Assembly: GCA_947259235.1 (NCBI GenBank)
Contig: CAMYLL010000100.1
Span: 1 to 7,991, forward strand
Direction of reading: 5' to 3'
DNA from: an uncultured Pseudodesulfovibrio sp.
GTDB lineage: Bacteria > Desulfobacterota > Desulfovibrionia > Desulfovibrionales > Desulfovibrionaceae
DNA: 7,991 nt
Numbering within the stretch: position 1 is the stretch's first letter; each line of letters begins with the position of its first letter. Of this stretch, positions 1 to 5,518 are shown in pieces. Under the pieces are notes generated by a model. That model was not told where the DNA came from and ran no database searches. It saw only the letters and a program-made list of their open reading frames with translations. A program made the translations under genes and the position numbers.

Positions 1-284
1 CCACCCTTGAAGTGTCACGGGACGGCAAGGTCCTGGGAATCATGAAGCCCGACAAACGCATCTACACCAACTTCGAGCGGCAGCAGTTCGCCGAGGTGGC
101 CACCATATTCAGTCTGGGCGACGAGGTGTACGTCACGCTGCTCGGATTCACCGAGGATCACAAGGCGAGCTTCAAGATCAGCGTCAACCCCCTGGTCAAC
201 TGGATCTGGATCGGCGGGACCCTGCTGTGCCTGATGCCGCTGCTGGTGCTTCGCCGCTCCCCCCGGCCCGAGGCGTCCCTGTAA
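1..284 (+). CDS. ccmF: CcmF, C-terminal fragment (cytochrome c haem lyase subunit), 5' end outside window
   Basis: The reading frame is open from the left edge (first full codon at 3) to TAA at 282-284, giving about 93 residues of a much longer protein. CcmF is a polytopic inner-membrane protein that takes haem from holo-CcmE and ligates it to apocytochrome c on the periplasmic side. The fragment shows the usual CcmF ending: a soluble periplasmic stretch with a PDKRIY motif, then NPLVNWIWIGG leading into a last membrane helix (LLCLMPLLVL) and a short basic tail (RRSPRP). The internal GTG at 12 is not a start, because the frame is open upstream of it. The stop overlaps the ccmA start by one base (TAATG), so the two are probably translationally coupled. 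The assignment rests on this tail plus the adjacent ccmABCD genes. Confidence 0.88.
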   Translation, partial: TLEVSRDGKVLGIMKPDKRIYTNFERQQFAEVATIFSLGDEVYVTLLGFTEDHKASFKISVNPLVNWIWIGGTLLCLMPLLVLRRSPRPEASL

Positions 285-952
285 TGGCCCCGGCTGGCGG
301 CGCACTCCTGGCCGTGAAGCGGGCCGCCAAGTTCTACGGCAGCAAGCTCGTCTTCAAAGAGGTCACCTGCGAGGTCCGTCCCGGCGAGATAGTGCTGGTG
401 GCCGGGCCGAATGGTGCGGGCAAGTCCACCCTCATGCGCATAATGGCCGGGCTTTCCCGGCCGTCTGCGGGCGAGGTCACCCTGCATGTGGAGCCGGAGT
501 GCACAGCCTATCTCGGTCACTCCACCTTCATCTATCCGGGCATGACCGCGCTGGCCAATCTCGGGTTCTGGGGCACGATGTACGGCCTGAGCCCGTCCCG
601 CGAGGAGCTGACGGCGCTCCTGGCCCGGGTGGGCCTGGAGCGCGCGGCAGAGGAAAAGGCGGGATCATTCTCGCGCGGCATGGCCCAGCGGCTCAATCTG
701 GCCCGGATTTATCTGGTGAATCCCCGGCTCATCTTCCTCGACGAACCGGGGACCGGGCTCGACCCTCGCTCCCTGGCGCTGCTTCGGCGTGAGATCGTCG
801 CCTTCCGCGACCAGGGGACCAGCGTCGTCTGGATCAGCCACCACGTGCGCGAGGACGCGGCCCTGGCCGATACCGTCCTGGCCCTGGGCGGGCGCAGGGT
901 CGAGTACTTCGGCCCTGCGGCAGAATACGAAGTGGAGGTCGAGACATGCTGA
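284..952 (+). CDS. ccmA: CcmA, haem exporter ABC ATPase
   Basis: A cytoplasmic ATPase of 222 residues that works with CcmB and CcmC to release holo-CcmE during cytochrome c maturation. Visible motifs: Walker A GPNGAGKST (41-49), a Q-loop region YLGHS (76-80) matching the YLGHQ of enteric CcmA, a degenerate signature FSRGMAQR (129-136) in place of LSGGQ, Walker B LIFLDEP (149-155), D-loop GLD (158-160) and the switch histidine in ISHH (186). The length fits CcmA (about 205-230). The frame is open further up, to a possible start at 227, but that would overlap ccmF deeply. ATG at 284 gives the normal N-terminus and has GAGG at 270-273. The end overlaps ccmB by 7 nt. A generic ABC ATPase would look similar; the ccmF/ccmB neighbours settle the identity. 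Confidence 0.93.
   Translation: MAPAGGALLAVKRAAKFYGSKLVFKEVTCEVRPGEIVLVAGPNGAGKSTLMRIMAGLSRPSAGEVTLHVEPECTAYLGHSTFIYPGMTALANLGFWGTMYGLSPSREELTALLARVGLERAAEEKAGSFSRGMAQRLNLARIYLVNPRLIFLDEPGTGLDPRSLALLRREIVAFRDQGTSVVWISHHVREDAALADTVLALGGRRVEYFGPAAEYEVEVETC
934..938 (+). promoter_or_regulatory. ribosome binding site of ccmB
   Basis: GGAGG inside the end of ccmA, 7 nt before the ccmB ATG at 946. It supports that start and the 7-nt overlap of the two genes. Confidence 0.75.
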
Positions 953-1623
953 AGCGTGCCGCCGCCATGGCCTCCAAGGACCTGAAGCTCTCCGTCTCCG
1001 GCGGCCAGGGGCTTGTGCAGGCCGTGCTCCTGGGGCTGTTGCTCATCTTTTTGTTCAGCTTGTCCAAGCCGCTGGGCGGCGCCATCTCGGCCCAGGCGGC
1101 CGGAGCCATCTTCTGGCTGGCGTCCGCCTTTGGGCTGGTGCTGGTCTTCAACGATCTCTTCGCCATCGAGGAGGCCAACGGCGCGCGAATGGGCATCTTG
1201 TCCTCGCCCGCGCCGGTTCACGCCGTGTGGATAGGCAAGGGCGTTGCCGGGCTGTGTTTGCTGCTCGTCTCCCAGTTGGTGTTCCTTCCGGCCACGGTGG
1301 CCTTTCTGGACCAGACGGTCCACGGCCCGTGGTGGCTCATGCTCGTGACCCTGGCCGGTGCGGATATCGGGCTGGTGGTCATCGGCGCGCTGCTCGGGGC
1401 GCTCTCCCAGGGCCAGGCGGCCAGGGAGTCGCTGCTCTCTGTGATAGTGTTCCCGCTGTTGCTGCCGGTGCTCCTGTCCGGGATCACTTTGTTCAGCATG
1501 TGTTTTTCCCCCGGCACATCCGAAGGATTCGACGGATGGCTCGGGCTGATTTTCGCCTTTGACGCGCTTTTTTCCGGCGCAGGGTTGTTCCTCTTTCCCT
1601 TTGTCTACAGCGGCGAGGAGTAG
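946..1623 (+). CDS. ccmB: CcmB, haem exporter membrane subunit
   Basis: An integral inner-membrane protein of 225 residues, close to the usual CcmB length of about 220. It pairs with CcmA to form the CcmAB ABC module that, with CcmC and CcmD, drives release of haem-loaded CcmE. About six hydrophobic segments are visible, roughly at 23-41, 51-69, 97-118, 127-150, 163-182 and 195-218. A cytoplasmic loop DLFAIEEANGARMGIL (70-85) matches the conserved charged loop that precedes a G-x-L type turn in CcmB. FPLLLPVLLSG near 166-177 corresponds to the conserved proline-rich helix. The start is ATG at 946 with a good Shine-Dalgarno sequence. The gene ends in TAG, followed by a 76-nt gap before ccmC. 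Confidence 0.9.
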   Translation: MLKRAAAMASKDLKLSVSGGQGLVQAVLLGLLLIFLFSLSKPLGGAISAQAAGAIFWLASAFGLVLVFNDLFAIEEANGARMGILSSPAPVHAVWIGKGVAGLCLLLVSQLVFLPATVAFLDQTVHGPWWLMLVTLAGADIGLVVIGALLGALSQGQAARESLLSVIVFPLLLPVLLSGITLFSMCFSPGTSEGFDGWLGLIFAFDALFSGAGLFLFPFVYSGEE

Positions 1624-1634
1624 GGGCCTGCGCG

Positions 1635-1653
1635 GTCCGGTCGTGTGCCGGAC
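1635..1653 (+). repeat. small hairpin in ccmB-ccmC gap
   Basis: GTCCGG (1635-1640) and CCGGAC (1648-1653) form a perfect 6-bp stem with a 7-nt loop. No T-tract follows, so it is not a standard intrinsic terminator. It lies in the only sizeable gap of the ccm cluster and might affect mRNA processing, or it may be chance in GC-rich DNA. Confidence 0.35.
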
Positions 1654-1699
1654 GGGGCGATGGCATTTCCATATGGTCTGTGAGTGATCGGAGTTTCGT

Positions 1700-2365
1700 A
1701 TGAAAGTGAAAATATTGGCCGCATTGTCCGGCGTCGCGTTGCTCGTGCATCAGTATATGATATGGCACTACGCGCCCGTGGCACAGTCCGGCCCGGTCCA
1801 GAAGATTTTTTACATGCACCTGCCGTGTTCCTGGTGGGCGCTGGTGAGTTTCTTCGTGGTCTTCGTGTCGTCCCTGCTCTATCTGTTCCGGCGCGATCCC
1901 GCCTATGACCGCGTGGCGGGAGCGGCCGCGGAGCTGGGCGTGCTGTTCGCCACGCTGAGCCTGGTCACGGGGTCGGTCTGGGCGCGGGCGGAGTGGGGCC
2001 ACTGGTGGGTCTGGGACCCGAAGCTGACCACGGCGCTGATTATGTGGTATGTCTACGCCGGATACCTGGTGCTCAGGTCCACGCCCATGGGGCGCGACCG
2101 CAAGGCCCTGGTCTGTGCCGTGCTCGGCATAGTGGCCTTTCTCGATGTTCCGCTGGTGTTTTTCGCGGCCAAGCTCTGGGGCAGCGCCCATCCCGACGGA
2201 CTGGCGCGCCAGGGCTCCGGCATGGAGCCGCGCATGTGGCACACGGTTTTCGCCGGGCTGGTGGCCTTCGGGTTCATGTGGGGCGCGCTGCTCCTGACCC
2301 GGGCCGGACAGCTGGGCCGAATGGCCCGCCTCGAAGCCATGCTCGTCTGGGATGACGAGGAATAA
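1700..2365 (+). CDS. ccmC: CcmC, haem-handling protein for CcmE loading
   Basis: An integral membrane protein of 221 residues in the haem-handling (HHP) superfamily. CcmC binds haem on the periplasmic side and transfers it to CcmE. The family hallmark, the tryptophan-rich WWD motif, is at 99-109 (WGHWWVWDPKL). Two histidines, H40 (FYMHLP) and H164 (SAHPDG), sit at positions matching the axial ligands H60 and H184 of E. coli CcmC, with the same 20-residue offset. The surroundings of H164 differ from the enteric NTLHQG form. About six membrane segments are visible. ATG at 1700 has GGAG at 1690-1693, 6 nt upstream. CcmC is shorter than the E. coli protein (245) mainly at the N-terminus. Cytochrome c biogenesis proteins CcsA and CcmF share the WWD motif, but size and position favour CcmC. 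Confidence 0.93.
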   Translation: MKVKILAALSGVALLVHQYMIWHYAPVAQSGPVQKIFYMHLPCSWWALVSFFVVFVSSLLYLFRRDPAYDRVAGAAAELGVLFATLSLVTGSVWARAEWGHWWVWDPKLTTALIMWYVYAGYLVLRSTPMGRDRKALVCAVLGIVAFLDVPLVFFAAKLWGSAHPDGLARQGSGMEPRMWHTVFAGLVAFGFMWGALLLTRAGQLGRMARLEAMLVWDDEE

Positions 2366-2389
2366 TCAAATCAAAACAAGGAAATTCAC

Positions 2390-2539
2390 ATGTCTGCAAC
2401 CACATATTTATTCATAGCCAATGGCGCGGTGTGGCTCGGCGTTGCCGGGTATCTCGTCTTCCTGGCCACCCGGTCGGCGGAGCTGGAACGGCGTGTCTGC
2501 CAGCTTGAACTCCTGGGAGGTGACGACCATGACGGCTAA
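2390..2539 (+). CDS. ccmD: CcmD-like small membrane protein
   Basis: An ORF of 49 codons plus stop, short enough to be missed by automated calling. It has AAGGA at 2378-2382, 7 nt before ATG 2390. The protein begins MSATTYLFIANGAVWLG, has one membrane helix at about 6-26 (aromatic, with YLF and GYLVF), and then a charged helix RSAELERR with a short acidic tail. This matches CcmD in size (about 40-70 residues), topology (single span followed by a charged cytoplasmic helix) and position directly after ccmC. In enteric bacteria CcmD is needed to release holo-CcmE from the CcmABCD complex. Its stop lies 11 nt inside the downstream TPR gene. Sequence conservation in CcmD is low, so identity rests on topology and context. 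Confidence 0.85.
   Translation: MSATTYLFIANGAVWLGVAGYLVFLATRSAELERRVCQLELLGGDDHDG
2516..2520 (+). promoter_or_regulatory. ribosome binding site fixing the TPR gene start
   Basis: GGAGG followed by TGA (GGGAGGTGA at 2515-2523), 8 nt before ATG 2529 and inside ccmD. It favours ATG 2529 over the upstream in-frame start at 2421, which lies well inside ccmD. Confidence 0.8.
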
Positions 2540-3131
2540 CGGTGTGACCTTCGGCCGCAAGGCGGTCATCATGGCTGTTCTGGGCGGGGTGGTGGCCATG
2601 TTCATCACCAGCTTCGTCTATCGCATCAACAACCCCAACCTCTTTGTGGCGGCGCGTCAGCCTGCGGCCCAGGATGACCATGCGGGTGAGGGGACACCGC
2701 CTCCGGGCATGGAGCAGATGGGCGGCAACATGGCCCGCGTCAAGGAGTTCATGGCCCGCGTGGAGGCCGATCCCAATGATGTGGATGCCCTGGTCGGGCT
2801 GGGCAACTCCTTTCTGATGATGCGTGCCTGGGACCGGGCGCTCGAGCCTCTAGAGAAGGCCAACGCCCTCAAACCCGATGATACCGACGTGCTCAAGGGC
2901 ATCGGCATCGCCCAGTTCAACAGGAAGGACTACGTCAAGGCCTCTGCGGCCTATGAGGCGATCCTGGCCGTCGATCCCGGCGATACCCTGGCGCTCTTCA
3001 ATCAAGGGGTGATATATAAACATTATTTCGAGAAGCCGGACGTCGCCCGAACATACTTCGAGAAGGTCCTTGAGCTGGAACACGATGATGCGGATATGAT
3101 CAAGCTGGCAAAGCAGGAGCTCGAAAAATAA
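2529..3131 (+). CDS. membrane-anchored TPR protein of the ccm operon (CcmI/NrfG-like)
   Basis: A protein of 200 residues. One N-terminal membrane helix (about 12-31) is followed by a proline- and glycine-rich linker (about 43-66). Then come three tetratricopeptide repeats at about 85-118, 119-152 and 153-187, each ending in a P-x-D or similar turn (KPDD, DPGD, EHDD). The TPR part is predicted to be periplasmic. In other system I organisms, TPR domains of CcmI/CycH or NrfG hold the C-terminus of apocytochrome c for haem ligation. The location, overlapping ccmD by 11 nt and closing the ccm cluster, makes a similar chaperone role likely, but this is inference. No CXXC motif is present, so it is not a CcmG or CcmH thiol protein. 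ATG 2529 is chosen by its strong Shine-Dalgarno sequence and by the membrane helix directly after it. It ends in TAA. Confidence 0.85.
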   Translation: MTANGVTFGRKAVIMAVLGGVVAMFITSFVYRINNPNLFVAARQPAAQDDHAGEGTPPPGMEQMGGNMARVKEFMARVEADPNDVDALVGLGNSFLMMRAWDRALEPLEKANALKPDDTDVLKGIGIAQFNRKDYVKASAAYEAILAVDPGDTLALFNQGVIYKHYFEKPDVARTYFEKVLELEHDDADMIKLAKQELEK

Positions 3132-3183
3132 ATATTCAAAAAAAAACGGCTTGTTGTATGAGCAGGGGCAAGTAGGTATCATA

Positions 3184-3211
3184 TTGACAAGATTTGTAAA
3201 ATAAATACAAT
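3184..3211 (+). promoter_or_regulatory. sigma-70 type promoter for the liv operon
   Basis: A perfect -35 TTGACA (3184-3189), a 16-nt spacer and -10 TACAAT (3206-3211, one mismatch to consensus) lie in an AT-rich patch between the ccm and liv clusters. Transcription would begin near 3218 and give a leader of about 110 nt before livK. No strongly AT-rich UP element lies just upstream of the -35. The nearest A-tract (3138-3146) is too far away. Confidence 0.8.
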
Positions 3212-3217
3212 GTCACA

Positions 3218-3329
3218 TTCTGCCGGTGCATTGTGGGGGATACCCTTCCATGCGGTGGGGACCGGTTGTGATAAATTGTTGTGGAACAGTGGATTACTGT
3301 GGAAACTTATACTTTTTAGGAGTGGATGT
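3218..3329 (+). other. probable structured 5' leader of livK mRNA
   Basis: This is the presumed untranslated leader between the promoter and livK. Nested stems can be drawn: CCGGT (3223-3227) with ACCGG (3261-3265), directly followed by GCAT (3228-3231) with ATGC (3250-3253), leaving GGTGGGG bulged, and a small internal stem GGGGG (3235-3239) with CCCTT (3243-3247). A second hairpin ACAGT-GGATT-ACTGT lies at 3286-3300, just upstream of the Shine-Dalgarno sequence. TGTGGAA occurs twice (3280-3286 and 3298-3304). No known riboswitch class is recognised. The leader may simply be a stable 5' UTR. Confidence 0.45.
3318..3322 (+). promoter_or_regulatory. ribosome binding site of livK
   Basis: AGGAG 7 nt before ATG 3330. 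It selects this start over the longer frame beginning at 3210, whose first codon overlaps the -10 element and so would not be transcribed from this promoter. Confidence 0.85.
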
Positions 3330-4484
3330 ATGCGCGCAAAACTGCACATGATCGTGGCGTGTCTTGCCATGGTCGCCATGCTGGCGGCCTGTGGCGGCGA
3401 GGCTGAAAAGACCGAGAAGAAAGAGGAAGCCCCGGCTCCTGCTGCCAAGCTGGTGCTTGGCGTTGCCGGTGCTCATTCCGGCGACCTGGCCTCCTACGGC
3501 CTGCCCACCGTCAATGCCGCCAAGCTGGTGGCTGCCAAGCTGAACGCCGCAGGCGGCGTCAACGGCATGCAGGTGGAAGTGGTCGCCCAGGATGACCAGT
3601 GCAAGCCCGAGCTGGCTACCAACGCCGCCACCAAGATGGTTTCCGACGACGTGAAGATCGTCCTCGGCCACATCTGCTCCGGCGCCACCAAGGCCGCACT
3701 GCCCATTTACCTGGAGTCCAAGATCGTCCTGATGTCTCCCTCCGCCACCAACCCGCCGCTGACCCAGTCCGGCGAGTACCCGAACTTCTTCCGCACCATC
3801 GCGCCTGACGATGCGCAGGCCGCCCTCGAGGTCTCCTTTGCCAAGGGCATGGGCCTCAAGAAGATCGCCGTCATCCACGACAAGGGCGACTACGGCAAGG
3901 GTTTCGCCTCCTTCTGCAAGCAGTTCATCGAGACTGAGGAAGGCATGGAAGTGGTCCTGTTCGAAGGCGTGACCCCCGGCGCGGTGGACTACTCGGCCGT
4001 TGTCCAGAAGATCAAGAGCTCCGGCGCCGAGGGCGTCATCTTCGGCGGCTACCACCCCGAAGCCTCCAAGATCGTTTCCGGCATGCGCAAGAAAGGCCTG
4101 GACATGCCCTTCATGTCTGACGACGGCGTGAAGGACGACACCTTCATCAAGGTCGCCGGCGAATACGCCGAGGGCGTCTACGCCACTGGTCCCATGGACT
4201 TCTCCGCCAACCCGATCTACAAGGAAGCCGTCGCCGCCCACCAGGCCGAGTTCGGCGCCGACCCCGGCCCGTTCTTCCCTGAAGCCTACTCCGCGGCCCT
4301 GGCCCTGCTGACCGCCGTGCAGAACGCCGGTTCCACCGACTACGACAAGGTCGTCGATGCCCTGCGTACCCAGTACGTTGACACCGCCGTTGGCAAGATC
4401 AAGTTCGATGCCAAGGGCGACGCCGAGGGCGTTGGCTTCTCCGTCTATCAGGTGAAAGACGGCAAGTACGTGGAAATCAAGTAG
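3330..4484 (+). CDS. livK: branched-chain amino acid ABC transporter, solute-binding lipoprotein (LivK/BraC family)
   Basis: A protein of 384 residues that captures branched-chain or related amino acids outside the inner membrane and delivers them to LivHM. The N-terminus is a lipoprotein signal: MRAK, a hydrophobic stretch, then lipobox LAAC with Cys21. A charged, Ala/Pro-rich linker (24-39) precedes a type I periplasmic-binding fold. Features shared with E. coli LivJ: the disulfide pair C91 (DDQCKP) and C116 (GHICSG), the ligand loop PSATNP (137-142), IHDKGDYGKG (182-191) and GGYHPE (239-244) with Y241. D265 stands where LivJ has Glu226, the residue that binds the ligand ammonium group. Codon use looks strongly biased (GCC, AAG, CTG, GGC), as expected for an abundant protein. 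It has its own promoter upstream and a 12-bp hairpin downstream. The exact substrate (Leu/Ile/Val or another amino acid or amide) cannot be read from the sequence. Confidence 0.92.
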   Translation: MRAKLHMIVACLAMVAMLAACGGEAEKTEKKEEAPAPAAKLVLGVAGAHSGDLASYGLPTVNAAKLVAAKLNAAGGVNGMQVEVVAQDDQCKPELATNAATKMVSDDVKIVLGHICSGATKAALPIYLESKIVLMSPSATNPPLTQSGEYPNFFRTIAPDDAQAALEVSFAKGMGLKKIAVIHDKGDYGKGFASFCKQFIETEEGMEVVLFEGVTPGAVDYSAVVQKIKSSGAEGVIFGGYHPEASKIVSGMRKKGLDMPFMSDDGVKDDTFIKVAGEYAEGVYATGPMDFSANPIYKEAVAAHQAEFGADPGPFFPEAYSAALALLTAVQNAGSTDYDKVVDALRTQYVDTAVGKIKFDAKGDAEGVGFSVYQVKDGKYVEIK

Positions 4485-4508
4485 GTAACGACAACAAACC
4501 TCATTTGA

Positions 4509-4550
4509 CCAGGGGACAGGTTAGCGCCTGTCCCCTGGCGTTATTTAACG
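4509..4550 (+). terminator. strong hairpin after livK, probable partial terminator or mRNA stabiliser
   Basis: CCAGGGGACAGG (4509-4520) and CCTGTCCCCTGG (4527-4538) form a perfect 12-bp stem with the 6-nt loop TTAGCG. The following bases CGTTATTTAACG (4539-4550) contain a weak, interrupted T-run and are themselves palindromic. A strong stem with a poor T-tract suits incomplete termination or 3'-end protection of the livK message, letting some transcription continue into livH 18 nt further on. Confidence 0.75.
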
Positions 4551-4567
4551 TATAGGATCAGCATCCA

Positions 4568-5470
4568 ATGGAATATTTTCTGGAACTGTTCTTTGGCGGG
4601 TTGACCAGGGGGAGCATCTACGCCCTCATAGCCCTGGGCTATACGATGGTCTACGGCATCATCGAGCTCATCAACTTCGCACATGGCGAAATCTACATGA
4701 TCGGCGCGTTCACCGGCCTGATCGTGGCCGGGGTGCTCACGGCCCTCGGGTTCCCCGAAGCCTCGACCCTGGTCATCGCCCTGATGTGCGCCGTCATCTG
4801 GGCGGCTGCCTACGGCTACACGGTGGAGAAGGTGGCCTACAAGCCGCTGCGCGGCGCCCAGCGCCTCTCGCCGCTGATCTCCGCCATCGGCATGTCGATC
4901 TTCCTGCAGAACTACGTCATGCTTTCCCAGACCTCTGACTTCCTTCCCTTTCCCGAGCTCATCCCCCAATTCGGGTTCATGGAGCGCTTCGGCTCCACAA
5001 TGAGCTCTTCGGAAATGGTCATCGTCGTCTCCACGATTCTGGTCTGCATCGGTCTGACCCTGTTCATCAAGTTCACCAAGCTGGGCAAGGCCATGCGCGC
5101 CACGGCCCAGAACCGCAAGATGGCAATGCTGGTCGGCATCAACGTCGACATGGTCATCTCCGCCACCTTTGTCATCGGGTCCAGCCTGGCCGCCGTGGGC
5201 GGCGTGCTCATCGCCTCGCACATCGGCCAGATCAACTATTTCATCGGCTTCATCGCTGGCATCAAGGCGTTTACCGCCGCAGTGCTGGGCGGCATCGGGT
5301 CCATCCCCGGCGCCATGCTCGGCGCGCTGGTGCTCGGCCTGACGGAAGCCTTTGCCACCGGCTACGTTTCCTCGGATTACGAGGACGTGTTCGCGTTCTG
5401 CCTGCTCGTGCTCATCCTGATCTTCAGGCCCGCAGGCATCATGGGCAAGGAAAAGACCCAGAAGGTGTAA
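4568..5470 (+). CDS. livH: branched-chain amino acid ABC transporter permease LivH
   Basis: An inner-membrane permease of 300 residues, close to the usual LivH length. It forms the translocation channel with LivM. The LivH hallmark NFAHGE is at 36-41, after the first helix. A cytoplasmic coupling loop GKAMRATAQNRKMAMLVGI (173-191) contacts the ATPase, and the conserved C-terminal helix region contains FTAAVLGGIGSIPGAMLG. About eight hydrophobic segments are visible, and the C-terminus IFRPAGIMGKEK is typical of the family. The start is ATG 4568 with a modest AGGA at 4554-4557 about 10 nt upstream, weaker than the livK site and consistent with less permease than binding protein. There is a 48-nt gap before livM. 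Confidence 0.93.
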   Translation: MEYFLELFFGGLTRGSIYALIALGYTMVYGIIELINFAHGEIYMIGAFTGLIVAGVLTALGFPEASTLVIALMCAVIWAAAYGYTVEKVAYKPLRGAQRLSPLISAIGMSIFLQNYVMLSQTSDFLPFPELIPQFGFMERFGSTMSSSEMVIVVSTILVCIGLTLFIKFTKLGKAMRATAQNRKMAMLVGINVDMVISATFVIGSSLAAVGGVLIASHIGQINYFIGFIAGIKAFTAAVLGGIGSIPGAMLGALVLGLTEAFATGYVSSDYEDVFAFCLLVLILIFRPAGIMGKEKTQKV

Positions 5471-5506
5471 CCGAGAATTCATGGCGGCCGTGCCGCTCGC
5501 CTTTAC

Positions 5507-5511
5507 AAGGA
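5507..5511 (+). promoter_or_regulatory. ribosome binding site supporting a GTG start of livM
   Basis: AAGGA 7 nt before GTG 5519. No ATG in the same frame has comparable spacing, so GTG is the likely start. Confidence 0.7.
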
Positions 5512-5518
5512 ATATATC

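Noticed and set aside
227..283. Upstream start for CcmA giving 19 extra residues.
   Set aside because: It would lie inside ccmF. ATG 284 overlaps the ccmF stop in the usual way and gives the normal family length.
3138..3160. A-tract after the ccm genes as a possible terminator on the minus strand.
   Set aside because: Only a 4-bp stem (CTTG/CAAG) can be drawn beside it, and no minus-strand gene is present that would need one.
3210..3329. N-terminal extension of LivK by 40 residues, from ATG 3210.
   Set aside because: The ATG overlaps the -10 element and has no ribosome site, and the extension would bury the clear lipoprotein signal that starts at 3330.
3294..4241. A 315-codon minus-strand frame opposite livK.
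   Set aside because: The product is rich in Gly, Val, His and Asp with no recognisable motif. It mirrors the strong codon bias of livK on the other strand.
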